DNA of 64,000 bases, from NCBI GenBank assembly GCA_050013235.1, contig JBEKFQ010000001.1:124001-188000 (forward strand). The letters are read 5' to 3'. A program made the position numbers and the translations under genes. This stretch comes from RH-AL1 sp050013235 (GTDB taxonomy: Bacteria > Pseudomonadota > Alphaproteobacteria > Rhizobiales > Beijerinckiaceae). The notes under the pieces were generated by a model. That model worked only from the letters and a program-made list of their open reading frames with translations, did no database searches and was not told the DNA's origin. Shown here piece after piece: positions 34,322 through 41,586 of this stretch. Positions within the stretch are counted from its first letter, which is position 1. The number at the start of each line of letters is the position of its first letter.

Positions 34322-34474
34322 CAAACTAGCTCCAAACACAAATCTCGCATCGAGGACTTGAGCTATAACGCGCCGATTGGCGCGACAAAACGGCAAGCAC
34401 CATGTTTGCGTCAAACTTTCGGGGAAAGCGCACAACATGCTTGCGCGAAACCCCACGTCTGCTTAAGCGAAACC

Positions 34475-35170
34475 ATGACCAAAGCTCTCCAGCCCCTCGT
34501 TGTTTTCGATCTCGACGGCACGCTCGTCGACAGCGCGCCCGACCTCGTCGATTCGCTGAACGTGATTCTCGCCCGCGAAGGGCATGCCCCCCTGCCCCTC
34601 GAAGAGGGCCGCAAGATGGTCGGCGCCGGCGGCCGGGCCTTGATCCGGCGCGGCATCGAGGCCAGCGGCGCGCGCGTCCCGGACGCCCGGCTGGAAGAAC
34701 TCTTCGCCGCCTATCTCTCGGCTTACGAACAACATATCACGGATAAAACTTTGTTTTATCAAGGGGCGGAAGCCGCCCTCGACCGGCTCGCCACCGCCGG
34801 CTGGAGCTTCGCGATCCTCACCAACAAATACGAGAGCCCGGCGATAAAGCTGGTCAAGGCGCTCGGCGCTTTCCCACGGTTCAAGACCATTTGCGGGCAG
34901 GATACGTTCCCGGTCTCCAAGCCAAACGCGGCCGCCTTGCATCTCACCATCGAAAAGGCCGGCGGCGATCCCACGCGCAGCATCATGGTGGGCGACACGA
35001 TCACCGACGTCACCACGGCGAAAAATGCCGGGCGCCCGGTGATCGCCGTGGATTTCGGCTATGCGGACCGCCCCGTCGCGGATATGGCCCCGGACAAGAT
35101 CATCAGCCATTTCGACGAGCTTTTCGATGCGGTCGCGTCGTTGAAAAACAGATTTTTCGCCCCGGTTTGA
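34475..35170 (+). CDS. gph: Phosphoglycolate phosphatase (HAD superfamily)
   Basis: A 231-residue HAD hydrolase. The nucleophile motif FDLDGTLVDSAPDLVDSLN (Asp12, Asp14), ILTNKYE, a Lys in VSKPNAAALH and the acidic MVGDTITDVTTAKNAG fit Gph, which dephosphorylates 2-phosphoglycolate from RuBisCO oxygenation or DNA repair. The ATG at 34475 fits the family start; the earlier in-frame ATG (34358) would add 39 residues without similarity. tRNA-Val follows 44 bases downstream. Confidence 0.9.
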   Translation: MTKALQPLVVFDLDGTLVDSAPDLVDSLNVILAREGHAPLPLEEGRKMVGAGGRALIRRGIEASGARVPDARLEELFAAYLSAYEQHITDKTLFYQGAEAALDRLATAGWSFAILTNKYESPAIKLVKALGAFPRFKTICGQDTFPVSKPNAAALHLTIEKAGGDPTRSIMVGDTITDVTTAKNAGRPVIAVDFGYADRPVADMAPDKIISHFDELFDAVASLKNRFFAPV

Positions 35171-35214
35171 CTTCACAGGGCGAGATCACGCATATACAAG
35201 CTCCGGCACGGTCC

Positions 35215-35289
35215 GGGCGCGTAGCTCAGCGGGAGAGCACTCCCTTCACACGGGAGGGGTCACAGGTTCAATCCCTGTCGCGCCCACCA
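35215..35289 (+). tRNA. tRNA-Val (CAC anticodon)
   Basis: A full cloverleaf folds by eye: acceptor GGGCGCG/CGCGCCC, D-arm GCTCAGCGGGAGAGC, anticodon stem CTCCC/GGGAG with loop TTCACAC (anticodon CAC), T-arm ACAGG-TTCAATC-CCTGT, and an encoded ACCA end. It reads GUG codons. The 3' part reappears in decayed form at about 35938-36006. Confidence 0.96.
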
Positions 35290-35628
35290 TTACACGATTG
35301 AAACTCATCCGATTCGAAATTGCGATTGCTGGCATTGCCGCCGCGTGCGCCGGGCTTCAGGCCGGCGCACGCTCGCATTTTGCGAATCTATTCCGGATAT
35401 CTTCGTGGTGAGCCTCGTATCGGGCCGTGTTCTGAACACTGCGGGAACACTGGTTTTTTTTACAGCTTCGATCCTCGCCGGTCTCCATCCCAAAGGAATT
35501 AACGGCAATATTTCGCTTCATAATGTCACAATAGGGCCGCATTCCGCCTTGAAAGGTAAATCATAGGCCGTTTATTCCACAGTTAAGTCTGCGCATATCG
35601 GCGCATCGGCCGCGATTAAGGAGACTCA
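35290..35628. other. Intergenic stretch downstream of tRNA-Val, with a terminator-like hairpin
   Basis: No gene is supported in these 339 bases. GTGTTC (35427-35432) can pair with GAACAC (35445-35450), followed by TGG and eight T, a fair intrinsic terminator for the tRNA transcript. A T-run this long is rare in the window. Confidence 0.45.
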
Positions 35629-35886
35629 ATGCTTTCAGTTTTATTCCGTAATATACTTTCGCGCCCGATGAGCGCCGCAGCACTTGGCACCATGGCCGCG
35701 GCAGCTTCGCTAGTCTCAATCCCTGCTTACGCCGTGACATGCGAAGACGTGCGGAACTTGAGCTCAGCCGAACAAGACTATTGGGCGAAGCGTCTCAATC
35801 TCACGGACGCGCAACGCCACCGTATCTGGGTGACGTGCTACCAAAACAAGCAGCAACCAAATTCCGTTGAGCTCGCGCGTGAATAA
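35629..35886 (+). CDS. Small secreted protein with two cysteines
   Basis: An 85-residue protein behind an excellent ribosome site (AAGGAGACTCA-ATG). A signal peptide with SAAALGTMAAAASLVSIPAYA leads to a mature part of about 50 residues, VTCEDVRNLSSAEQDYWAKRL...IWVTCYQNKQ. It has two cysteines that could pair and a mainly helical, charged pattern. No family recognised. It is the only gene in the islet between tRNA-Val and the decayed tRNA copy. Confidence 0.75.
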   Translation: MLSVLFRNILSRPMSAAALGTMAAAASLVSIPAYAVTCEDVRNLSSAEQDYWAKRLNLTDAQRHRIWVTCYQNKQQPNSVELARE

Positions 35887-35900
35887 TGCGACGCGAAATG

Positions 35901-36012
35901 CCGGTAGCCTTTTCCGGGCTCGGCGAATGAGCCAAAGCACTTAGGCCGGCGAAAGACCACCCCTTCCAACGGGAGGGGTCGCTAGTTCAATCCCTGCCGC
36001 GCAGGCTACCGG
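35901..36012. pseudogene. Degenerate tRNA-Val copy inside a 10-bp inverted repeat
   Basis: From 35938 to 36006 the sequence follows tRNA-Val: CGGGAGGGGTC then a T-arm-like TTCAATCCCTG and CGCGC, but the acceptor, D and anticodon stems no longer pair (the loop now reads TTCCAAC). It is flanked by the perfect inverted repeat CCGGTAGCCT (35901-35910) and AGGCTACCGG (36003-36012). It cannot be a working tRNA. It could be an old recombination scar or now part of a folded small RNA. Confidence 0.6.
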
Positions 36013-36017
36013 ATTCC

Positions 36018-36788
36018 CTAATTCTCGCTCGAAAACCCGTCAGCCAAGCTGGCCAACGCCTCGACATCGAGCACGACGACGGTCGCGGCATTGGGGACGG
36101 CAATCAGGTTTTCGGCCTTCAACCGCGTAAACGTACGGCTGACCGTTTCGATGGTCAGGCCGAGATAATCGGCAATATCGTTGCGGTTCATGGCCAGCGT
36201 CACGCTTTGCGCGGCTTTATGGTTGCAAGCCAAGGCGTGCGAGCAACGCGCGTATAAAAACGAAGCCAAGCGTTCGCGCGCGGTCTTGCGGCCAAGCAGC
36301 AGGATTTGTTCTTGCGCGGCAACCAATTCGTTCGAGGCCGTTTCGAGCAGACGCTTTTCCAGAGCTGGAAAGTCGACCATCAGGCTTTGCAACTTACGGC
36401 GCGGGAAACGGCAGACGCGCACCTCGTCGATCGCCTCGGCGCTGAAGGAATAAGTGGACGATCCCGCAAGACCGAGGAATACGCCGGCCTGCGCAAAGCC
36501 CGTGATCTGACGGCGCCCATCCGGCAAAAGCTTAAACAGCTTCACATGCCCCGAGGTGACGTTATAGAAATCGGTTGCCGGATCCCCCTCGCCAATGAAC
36601 GTCTTGCCCGGCTCGATCTCGGTGACGACCGCGACGGCTGCGAGGCGGTTCAGATCGAGATCTTCGATGGCGTTACAGACGCTTTCGGCTCTCGAGCCGC
36701 AAGTCGCGCAAGGATCGGAACCATAACCCGGCGAAATAACAAGCGGCCGCGGCCGGACTGTGATGGACCGAACGGAAGGGGTTGCCAT
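36018..36788 (-). CDS. FNR-type oxygen-sensing regulator (Crp/Fnr family, FnrN/FnrL-like)
   Basis: A 256-residue regulator. The N-terminal cluster DPCATCGSRAESVCNAI gives C-x2-C-x7-C, and a fourth cysteine lies in EVRVCRFPRRK in the cyclic-nucleotide-like fold: the four ligands for the oxygen-labile [4Fe-4S] cluster of true FNR proteins. The helix-turn-helix NRNDIADYLGLTIETVSRTFTRL has the E-x-x-S-R recognition pattern for TTGAT-N4-ATCAA. The ATG at 36788 is the likely start. A perfect FNR box lies 135 bases upstream, so autoregulation is possible. It should switch genes on under low oxygen. Confidence 0.93.
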   Translation of the reverse strand: MATPSVRSITVRPRPLVISPGYGSDPCATCGSRAESVCNAIEDLDLNRLAAVAVVTEIEPGKTFIGEGDPATDFYNVTSGHVKLFKLLPDGRRQITGFAQAGVFLGLAGSSTYSFSAEAIDEVRVCRFPRRKLQSLMVDFPALEKRLLETASNELVAAQEQILLLGRKTARERLASFLYARCSHALACNHKAAQSVTLAMNRNDIADYLGLTIETVSRTFTRLKAENLIAVPNAATVVVLDVEALASLADGFSSEN

Positions 36789-36922
36789 ATCGACTTCCAA
36801 ACAAAGGCGGCACAATGGGATTGCCCCATCATCTTACGCAGTCATTACACATTCGTAACGTAAACCCTACCGATATTTAGACCATAGCCAAGCCGTGAAA
36901 CCAAGTGCGCCCAGGCGTTTGA

Positions 36923-36936
36923 TTGATTTAAATCAA
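36923..36936 (+). promoter_or_regulatory. Perfect FNR/FixK box with matching -10 element
   Basis: TTGATTTAAATCAA matches the TTGAT-N4-ATCAA consensus exactly. TAAAAT (36960-36965) is a good -10, placing the transcript start near 36972, about 42 bases from the box centre. That is the class II activation spacing (-41.5). The gene that starts at 36998 is the natural target. Confidence 0.85.
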
Positions 36937-36997
36937 GGCTAAGCTTAGCTCAACCCCAATAAAATCACTCAATTATCGTCTGGCTCGATTGGGTCGC

Positions 36998-37537
36998 ATG
37001 CAAAGCCTTACGGTTCAGCCTCTCATTTTGTCGCAGCTGCGGGCCGCCTACCCGCTGATCCGGGAGGTTGTCCCGTCAGTGGATTTGAAGACGTGGTCAC
37101 GCTTTGTCCGCCGGACCGCGAATCCACGTTTCGCGAAGCGGAGCGGGATCATCGTGGCGATGATCGAGTCGCGCCCCTATCCCTCGGGTCTCGTTGCTTA
37201 CAAAAAAGACGAGGATCTGCGTTACGGCCACGTCCTGACTGCCGATCATTTCATCGCCTTCGATCTTCTCGACCGTCAGCCGGTCGCGGCCGCCCTTATC
37301 CAAGCGATGGAATCGATGGGCCGCCAACTGCGCTGCGACACGATCCGCTGGAACCTCCATCACGAAGCGGCCGGCGTCACGCCAAATCTTCTTTCCGCTG
37401 GTCTTCAATTGGCGGGCACCGTGCTCTACAAGCCCGTCGGCACGGACGAGAACGATCCCACGCCGGACCTAAGGGAAGCGGCCTGTGGCGGACAAACGCG
37501 CGAGCGCGGCGCACGGCCGGCCCGGCGGGCCAGATAG
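36998..37537 (+). CDS. Hypothetical protein under probable FNR control
   Basis: A 179-residue cytoplasmic protein starting MQSLTVQPLILSQLRAAYPLIREVVPSV. The core (VAMIESRPYPSGLVAYKKDEDLRYGHVLTADHFIAFD) resembles a GNAT-like sheet, but no acetyl-CoA loop (Q/R-x-x-G-x-G/A) is visible, so I do not assign a function. The tail ETAC-poor DLREAACGGQTRERGARPARRAR is basic. It is divergent from the FNR-type gene and preceded by a perfect FNR box at class II spacing, so expression under low oxygen is likely. Confidence 0.7.
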   Translation: MQSLTVQPLILSQLRAAYPLIREVVPSVDLKTWSRFVRRTANPRFAKRSGIIVAMIESRPYPSGLVAYKKDEDLRYGHVLTADHFIAFDLLDRQPVAAALIQAMESMGRQLRCDTIRWNLHHEAAGVTPNLLSAGLQLAGTVLYKPVGTDENDPTPDLREAACGGQTRERGARPARRAR

Positions 37538-37990
37538 CGATCATTGCATCCAAAATCGATTCGCCCGGCGCAGCCTGGATTTGCACGTTCGAGCCCTCGC
37601 GGCCCGCGTGAAATCGCCCAAATGAGAGGACATCACGCTTTTCTCGAAGCAGCGCTTATGTCTTTGATATAAATTATCGTTCAAATGACACTTTCATTGT
37701 GAACGAAAGAGCGGAAAAAGATCACTCTGGAGCGTCGATGGAAATCGGCAAGCGGCGCGGTACGTTTACGAAGATGCCTAATTATCAACCCATTACAATT
37801 GCGGTTAGGTAGAATTCAAGATCTCATGCCTCCAGGGAATGATGCATGAAGTATTTTTTAGACTACTTATGGTTGCCGATCTGCCCGAACTGGCGAAAAA
37901 CACCTTAACGATTAATTATCGCCAAATCGGACAACGTGATCTTCGTGGCCCGCAAGCCGGCCGTAGGTTTTAAACTGCCTGGAGTTCGCA
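37538..37990. other. Intergenic stretch upstream of the globin-coupled chemoreceptor
   Basis: About 450 bases of mixed, relatively AT-rich sequence. A near-palindrome GTTCAAATGA...TCATTGTGAAC (37680-37705) and a smaller CGAT/ATCG hairpin near 37910 are visible. No gene or clear promoter could be assigned; a long leader or a small RNA remains possible. Confidence 0.45.
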
Positions 37991-39571
37991 ATGTCCGCCG
38001 ACAACAATCTGTCTGATCGCCTCAGCTTCATAAAAATGGATGCCGAGGCGATTGAACGCCTGCGCTCGATCAAGCCATTGATTATGGAAGAGTTACCCGG
38101 CGCCATCGCGGAATTCTACAAGCAAGTCCGTGCATTCCCGGAGACGAAAAAGTTCTTTTCAAGCGACGCGCACATGGATGCAGCGAGCGGCCTTCAGCTT
38201 CAGCATTGGGACCGGATTTCGAGCGGAAAACTCGACCAGAACTACGTCCGCGCCGTTACCAAAATCGGCGAGATCCATGCGCGCGTTGGCTTAGAGCCGC
38301 GCTGGTTTCTTGGAGGCTACGGCATAATCGCTCAAGAACTTGTTGGGGCCATTCTCAAGAAACGCTGGCCGCAGGGCGGTATGTTTGTCAAAGGTCCGAA
38401 GTCGGAGACTGTCTCCGGCGAACTCGGCGCTCTCATCAAAGCCGTGATGCTCGATATCGATTTCGCCATCTCGGTCTATATCGACGTTTCGGAAAAGTCC
38501 CGCAAGGAGGCCGAGGCAAAAACCCAAGCCATCAATGCGGCCGTGATCTCCGCCGTGACCGGCGCGCTCTCGGAACTCTCCAACGGCAACCTCACTTTTC
38601 GCATGGCGGATAATTTGGCGCCCGAATATGCGCCGATTGTCCGCGACTACAATGAAGCGGTTGCCAAGCTGCAAGAGACGATGGGCACGATTTCGAATTC
38701 CGCCGAAGCCATTCGCTCCGGCACCGGCGATATCAGCCATGGCTCCGACGATCTCTCGCGCCGGACCGAGCAGCAGGCCGCCAATATCGAGGAGACGGCC
38801 GCCGCGCTCGCTCAGATCACCGAAACCGTGCGCCAAACCGCCGATGGCGCGGAACAGGCCCGCTTCGTCGTCTCCACGGCGAAGAAAGACGCCGAAATCA
38901 GCGGCGACGTGGTGCGCGATGCCGTCGCCGCCATGGGAAAGATCGAGAAATCCTCGCAAGAGATCAGTCAGATCATCGGCGTGATCGACGAGATTGCTTT
39001 CCAGACCAATCTGCTCGCCCTCAACGCCGGTGTCGAAGCCGCACGCGCGGGGGACGCCGGCCGCGGCTTCGCCGTGGTGGCGTCCGAAGTGCGAGCCTTG
39101 GCCCAGCGTTCCGCCGAGGCGGCGAAGCAAATCAAGGCCCTGATCTCGGCTTCGGCGGTGCAAGTCGGCGAAGGCGTCAAATTGGTCGGCGATGCCGGTC
39201 AAGCCTTGCAGCGCATTTCCGGCCAGGTCGGTGAAATCAACGGCCTCGTCGTCGAAATCGCCACCTCCGCGAAGGTTCAATCGGGAAGCCTGCACGAGAT
39301 CAATTCCGCCGTCACGCAAATGGATCAAATGACCCAGCAGAACGCCGCCATGGTCGAGGAATCCACAGCCGCCTGCCATACGCTGGCCCAAGAGGCCTCG
39401 GAACTCGGCCGGATGATCGGCCAGTTCCAGATTGGCCGGAACGTCGCTGCCCCGGCGCGTAAAGCGCCGGCGGCGCGCGCGGGCGGATCGCGCGGGGGCG
39501 GATCGCGCGGGGGCGCCGCCGCCGCCCGCAAGGCAGCACCGGCGCAAGAGAACGGCTGGGACGAATTTTAA
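37991..39571 (+). CDS. Soluble globin-coupled methyl-accepting chemotaxis protein (HemAT-like)
   Basis: A 526-residue receptor without membrane helices. The N-terminal protoglobin domain (about 1-165) has the proximal heme His in IGEIHARVGLEPRWFLGGY. A HAMP-like segment follows (SNGNLTFRMADNLAPEYAPIV). The signalling domain has the hairpin tip IDEIAFQTNLLALNAGVEAARAGDAGRGFAVVASEVR. A Gly/Arg/Ala-rich linker ends in GWDEF, matching the xWxxF CheR/CheB-tethering pentapeptide. It should sense oxygen and feed a chemotaxis kinase. Next to the FNR-type gene, it makes this an oxygen-response neighbourhood. Confidence 0.93.
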   Translation: MSADNNLSDRLSFIKMDAEAIERLRSIKPLIMEELPGAIAEFYKQVRAFPETKKFFSSDAHMDAASGLQLQHWDRISSGKLDQNYVRAVTKIGEIHARVGLEPRWFLGGYGIIAQELVGAILKKRWPQGGMFVKGPKSETVSGELGALIKAVMLDIDFAISVYIDVSEKSRKEAEAKTQAINAAVISAVTGALSELSNGNLTFRMADNLAPEYAPIVRDYNEAVAKLQETMGTISNSAEAIRSGTGDISHGSDDLSRRTEQQAANIEETAAALAQITETVRQTADGAEQARFVVSTAKKDAEISGDVVRDAVAAMGKIEKSSQEISQIIGVIDEIAFQTNLLALNAGVEAARAGDAGRGFAVVASEVRALAQRSAEAAKQIKALISASAVQVGEGVKLVGDAGQALQRISGQVGEINGLVVEIATSAKVQSGSLHEINSAVTQMDQMTQQNAAMVEESTAACHTLAQEASELGRMIGQFQIGRNVAAPARKAPAARAGGSRGGGSRGGAAAARKAAPAQENGWDEF

Positions 39572-39603
39572 ACCCCAGCCGCCAAAACCACGAGCGAAGA
39601 AAA

Positions 39604-39636
39604 GCCGCCGGAGCGCAAAACTCCGGCGGCTTTTTT
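39604..39636 (+). terminator. Intrinsic terminator of the chemoreceptor gene
   Basis: GCCGCCGGAG (39604-39613) pairs perfectly with CTCCGGCGGC (39621-39630), then TTTTTT. The A-run on the left makes it usable in both directions; it touches the stop codon of the convergent thioredoxin-like gene. Confidence 0.92.
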
Positions 39637-40036
39637 ACAGCGTCTTTTCGAGCAGCGCCTCGATCCATTCCGGTTGCGTTTCGCCCGTGCTGCGGCCGGT
39701 TTCCACCGGACCCTTGAAGCAGATCAGCGTGCTTTGCAGCCGCACGCCAAACTTTTGCATGAGGGCCTTGCCGGTATCGAAATCGATGACGAAAGTCTGG
39801 AGCTGCGAGAAGCGCGGATCTTGGCGCAACTTGCTCAAAATGGGGGCCTGAGCCTTGCAGACGGGGCACCAAGGCGCCGTCACCTCGATCAAAACCGGCT
39901 TGCCCGCCTTTTGCGCCGCCGCGAAAGCGGCCTCGTCGAAGGGCACGGGATCCGGCGCGCCCCCGGCAAAGGCCGGCCGATGAAAGGTAAGGATCGACAT
40001 TACGGCAAGCAGGACGGCGGCACGGCGGCTCAACAT
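39635..40036 (-). CDS. Periplasmic thioredoxin-like protein
   Basis: A 133-residue protein. Signal peptide (RRAAVLLAVMSILTFHRPAFA), then a thioredoxin fold with the active site VTAPWCPVCKAQAP (WCPVC) and the cis-Pro replaced by a Ser/Thr region (RLQSTLICFKG). It probably reduces or shuttles disulfides in the periplasm. The next upstream genes on this strand encode quinoprotein accessory proteins, whose partner cysteines may be its clients, but about 140 AT-rich bases separate them. The ATG at 40036 fits the signal peptide. Confidence 0.83.
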   Translation of the reverse strand: MLSRRAAVLLAVMSILTFHRPAFAGGAPDPVPFDEAAFAAAQKAGKPVLIEVTAPWCPVCKAQAPILSKLRQDPRFSQLQTFVIDFDTGKALMQKFGVRLQSTLICFKGPVETGRSTGETQPEWIEALLEKTL

Positions 40037-40084
40037 GTCTCGATCCTCTACTGACGCGCCCGGCGCTAAACCGGGAATGACGCT

Positions 40085-40170
40085 GGTCATCAGCAAATTT
40101 ATCAAATTAAAACATGAAGTAATTTATATATCTAATTGAATATAATTACATATTTAACTTTCGTTGACAT
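40085..40170. other. AT-rich island
   Basis: About 85 bases made almost only of A and T (for example AATTTATATATCTAATTG) between the CXXCW gene and the thioredoxin-like gene. It likely holds the thioredoxin promoter; it is the most AT-rich stretch I saw. Confidence 0.6.
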
Positions 40171-40176
40171 ATGGAC

Positions 40177-40755
40177 CTAGCGTTCGCCCCCGGCCGTCAT
40201 GCTCGCGGCCCACTCGGAATCCGCCTTCACGATCACCGTGTCGTGCACGGACTGCCAGCCTTCCATTCCCTCGGGGTACCAATAGACCGCGCTATAGCCG
40301 AGACTGGCGAGGCGCTTGGCGGCGTTCCAACTGCCCCAGCAATCCGGGTGGCAAAAGGCGACGATCGTCTTCGCCTTGTCGCCGCCGGTGAGGCCTGCGA
40401 TCCGGCGCTCGAAGGCTTCGGCAAAAGCCGGATCGCTCGTGCCGCTCCCCGCGCCGGGCAACCAAACGGAGCCCGGGATGGAACGATGAGCCGGTTTCCA
40501 CAGCGCGGCTGCGGGCATGTTTTCCGGTTTTTTATCGGCATCGGCGACGTCGATCACGACGGGCTTCTTGTCCGCCACGAGCTTTTCAAAAGCGGTTGTA
40601 TCGACCACGACCGCGCCCGCGACCGTATTGGGCGTGTAACCGTGCAGCGCGCCCTGCCAGAGCCCGGCGGGCTCGGGCACATGGCCCGGCGAATCCGCGC
40701 GGACACTGCCCGCCGCCAGAAGCAGAAGAGCCAAGAACGGTGCAAGACGGGCCAT
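40177..40755 (-). CDS. PQQ-dependent catabolism-associated CXXCW motif protein (rhodanese-like)
   Basis: A 192-residue periplasmic protein. Signal peptide (LAPFLALLLLAAGSVRA), then a rhodanese-like domain with VVVDTTAFEKLVADKKPVVIDV and the signature AFCHPDCWGSWNAAKRLASLGY (C-x2-CW). This matches the CXXCW family encoded with PQQ alcohol and methanol dehydrogenases. It ends the run metallohydrolase, SoxYZ-like carrier, CXXCW; the start is 8 bases after the SoxYZ-like stop. It probably handles sulfur or redox chemistry needed by the quinoprotein system; the exact role is unknown. Confidence 0.9.
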   Translation of the reverse strand: MARLAPFLALLLLAAGSVRADSPGHVPEPAGLWQGALHGYTPNTVAGAVVVDTTAFEKLVADKKPVVIDVADADKKPENMPAAALWKPAHRSIPGSVWLPGAGSGTSDPAFAEAFERRIAGLTGGDKAKTIVAFCHPDCWGSWNAAKRLASLGYSAVYWYPEGMEGWQSVHDTVIVKADSEWAASMTAGGER

Positions 40756-40763
40756 CGAAGCGC

Positions 40764-41567
40764 TCAATTGCTCAAGGTGGGCACGGGAACCGTCTTTTCC
40801 CAATGGCCGTTTTCGCTATCGGTCACCTCGACCTTGAGCTGGCTCTTGTCCGTGGGGACGAAGGAGAAATTGATCACGGGGTTCGAGGCCAGCGAGATGC
40901 CGGTTTCGAGATCGAACACCTTCCGCGGCCCGTCGCTGACCGCGATGGTCTGGATATAACGGGCCGGCGTATACATCCGGCTCACCTGGTTCATCTGCAT
41001 GCCGTTGAAATTGGGGTGGCGGACCATCAAAGTCGCATCGACAGGCTTGGCCGGCGTGGCGTCGCCCGCGAACTTAATGCGCATCTCGCCTATGCCCTTC
41101 ATCGCCTCCTCGTCGCTCATGCCCATCGGGGCGGAACATCCGCCCGAGGCTTTCACGAATTTCGTGGTCTCGAGCAACGTGCCGTCCGCCAGCTCGGCGA
41201 CAACATGGACGTTGGTATAGGTGTTGACCCGCACGCGCATCTTGATCTCGCGGGGATCGGCGGCGGGCCCAAAAGTGTAATGGGCCGCAACTGGCGCGGG
41301 ATTGTCGTCGATCACGAGATACAGGCTCTTGACCGGCTGCTTGGCCGACAAAGTGATCCCCATGGGAACCAACGAGGCATCGTCTGCCCGGACCGGCACG
41401 TCGAGCGCGATCACGCCGTCGCCGTTTTGCACCGCGCGGGTTCCAAACAGCGAGGTCTCGAGATCCTTCCACCGCGCCTGGCGCTCGGATTGATCGTCGG
41501 CATGCAGCGGACCGGACGACAACAGAATCCCAAGCGCGATAAAGCTAACCCTGCCCAAGCTCTTCAT
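40764..41567 (-). CDS. Quinoprotein dehydrogenase-associated SoxYZ-like carrier
   Basis: A 267-residue periplasmic protein fusing a SoxY-like and a SoxZ-like beta-sandwich. Signal peptide (RVSFIALGILLSSGPLHA), SoxY half ending at the carrier Cys in VKASGGCSAPMG near residue 145, then a SoxZ half with VDATLMVRHPNFNGMQMNQ. In Sox systems the SoxY Cys carries sulfur intermediates; in PQQ-linked clusters the cargo is unknown. It is flanked by the metallohydrolase and CXXCW genes on the same strand with short gaps, forming one operon. Confidence 0.9.
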   Translation of the reverse strand: MKSLGRVSFIALGILLSSGPLHADDQSERQARWKDLETSLFGTRAVQNGDGVIALDVPVRADDASLVPMGITLSAKQPVKSLYLVIDDNPAPVAAHYTFGPAADPREIKMRVRVNTYTNVHVVAELADGTLLETTKFVKASGGCSAPMGMSDEEAMKGIGEMRIKFAGDATPAKPVDATLMVRHPNFNGMQMNQVSRMYTPARYIQTIAVSDGPRKVFDLETGISLASNPVINFSFVPTDKSQLKVEVTDSENGHWEKTVPVPTLSN

Positions 41568-41586
41568 CTCGATGTCCTCCCCGCGT

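Noticed and set aside
35938..36006. A second tRNA, possibly tRNA-Trp from the CCA in the loop
   Set aside because: Acceptor, D and anticodon stems do not pair and no CCA end fits, so it is a remnant, not a gene.
36998..37537. Assignment of the FNR-controlled gene as a GNAT acetyltransferase
   Set aside because: The fold-like pattern is suggestive, but the acetyl-CoA pyrophosphate loop is not visible, so no function was given.
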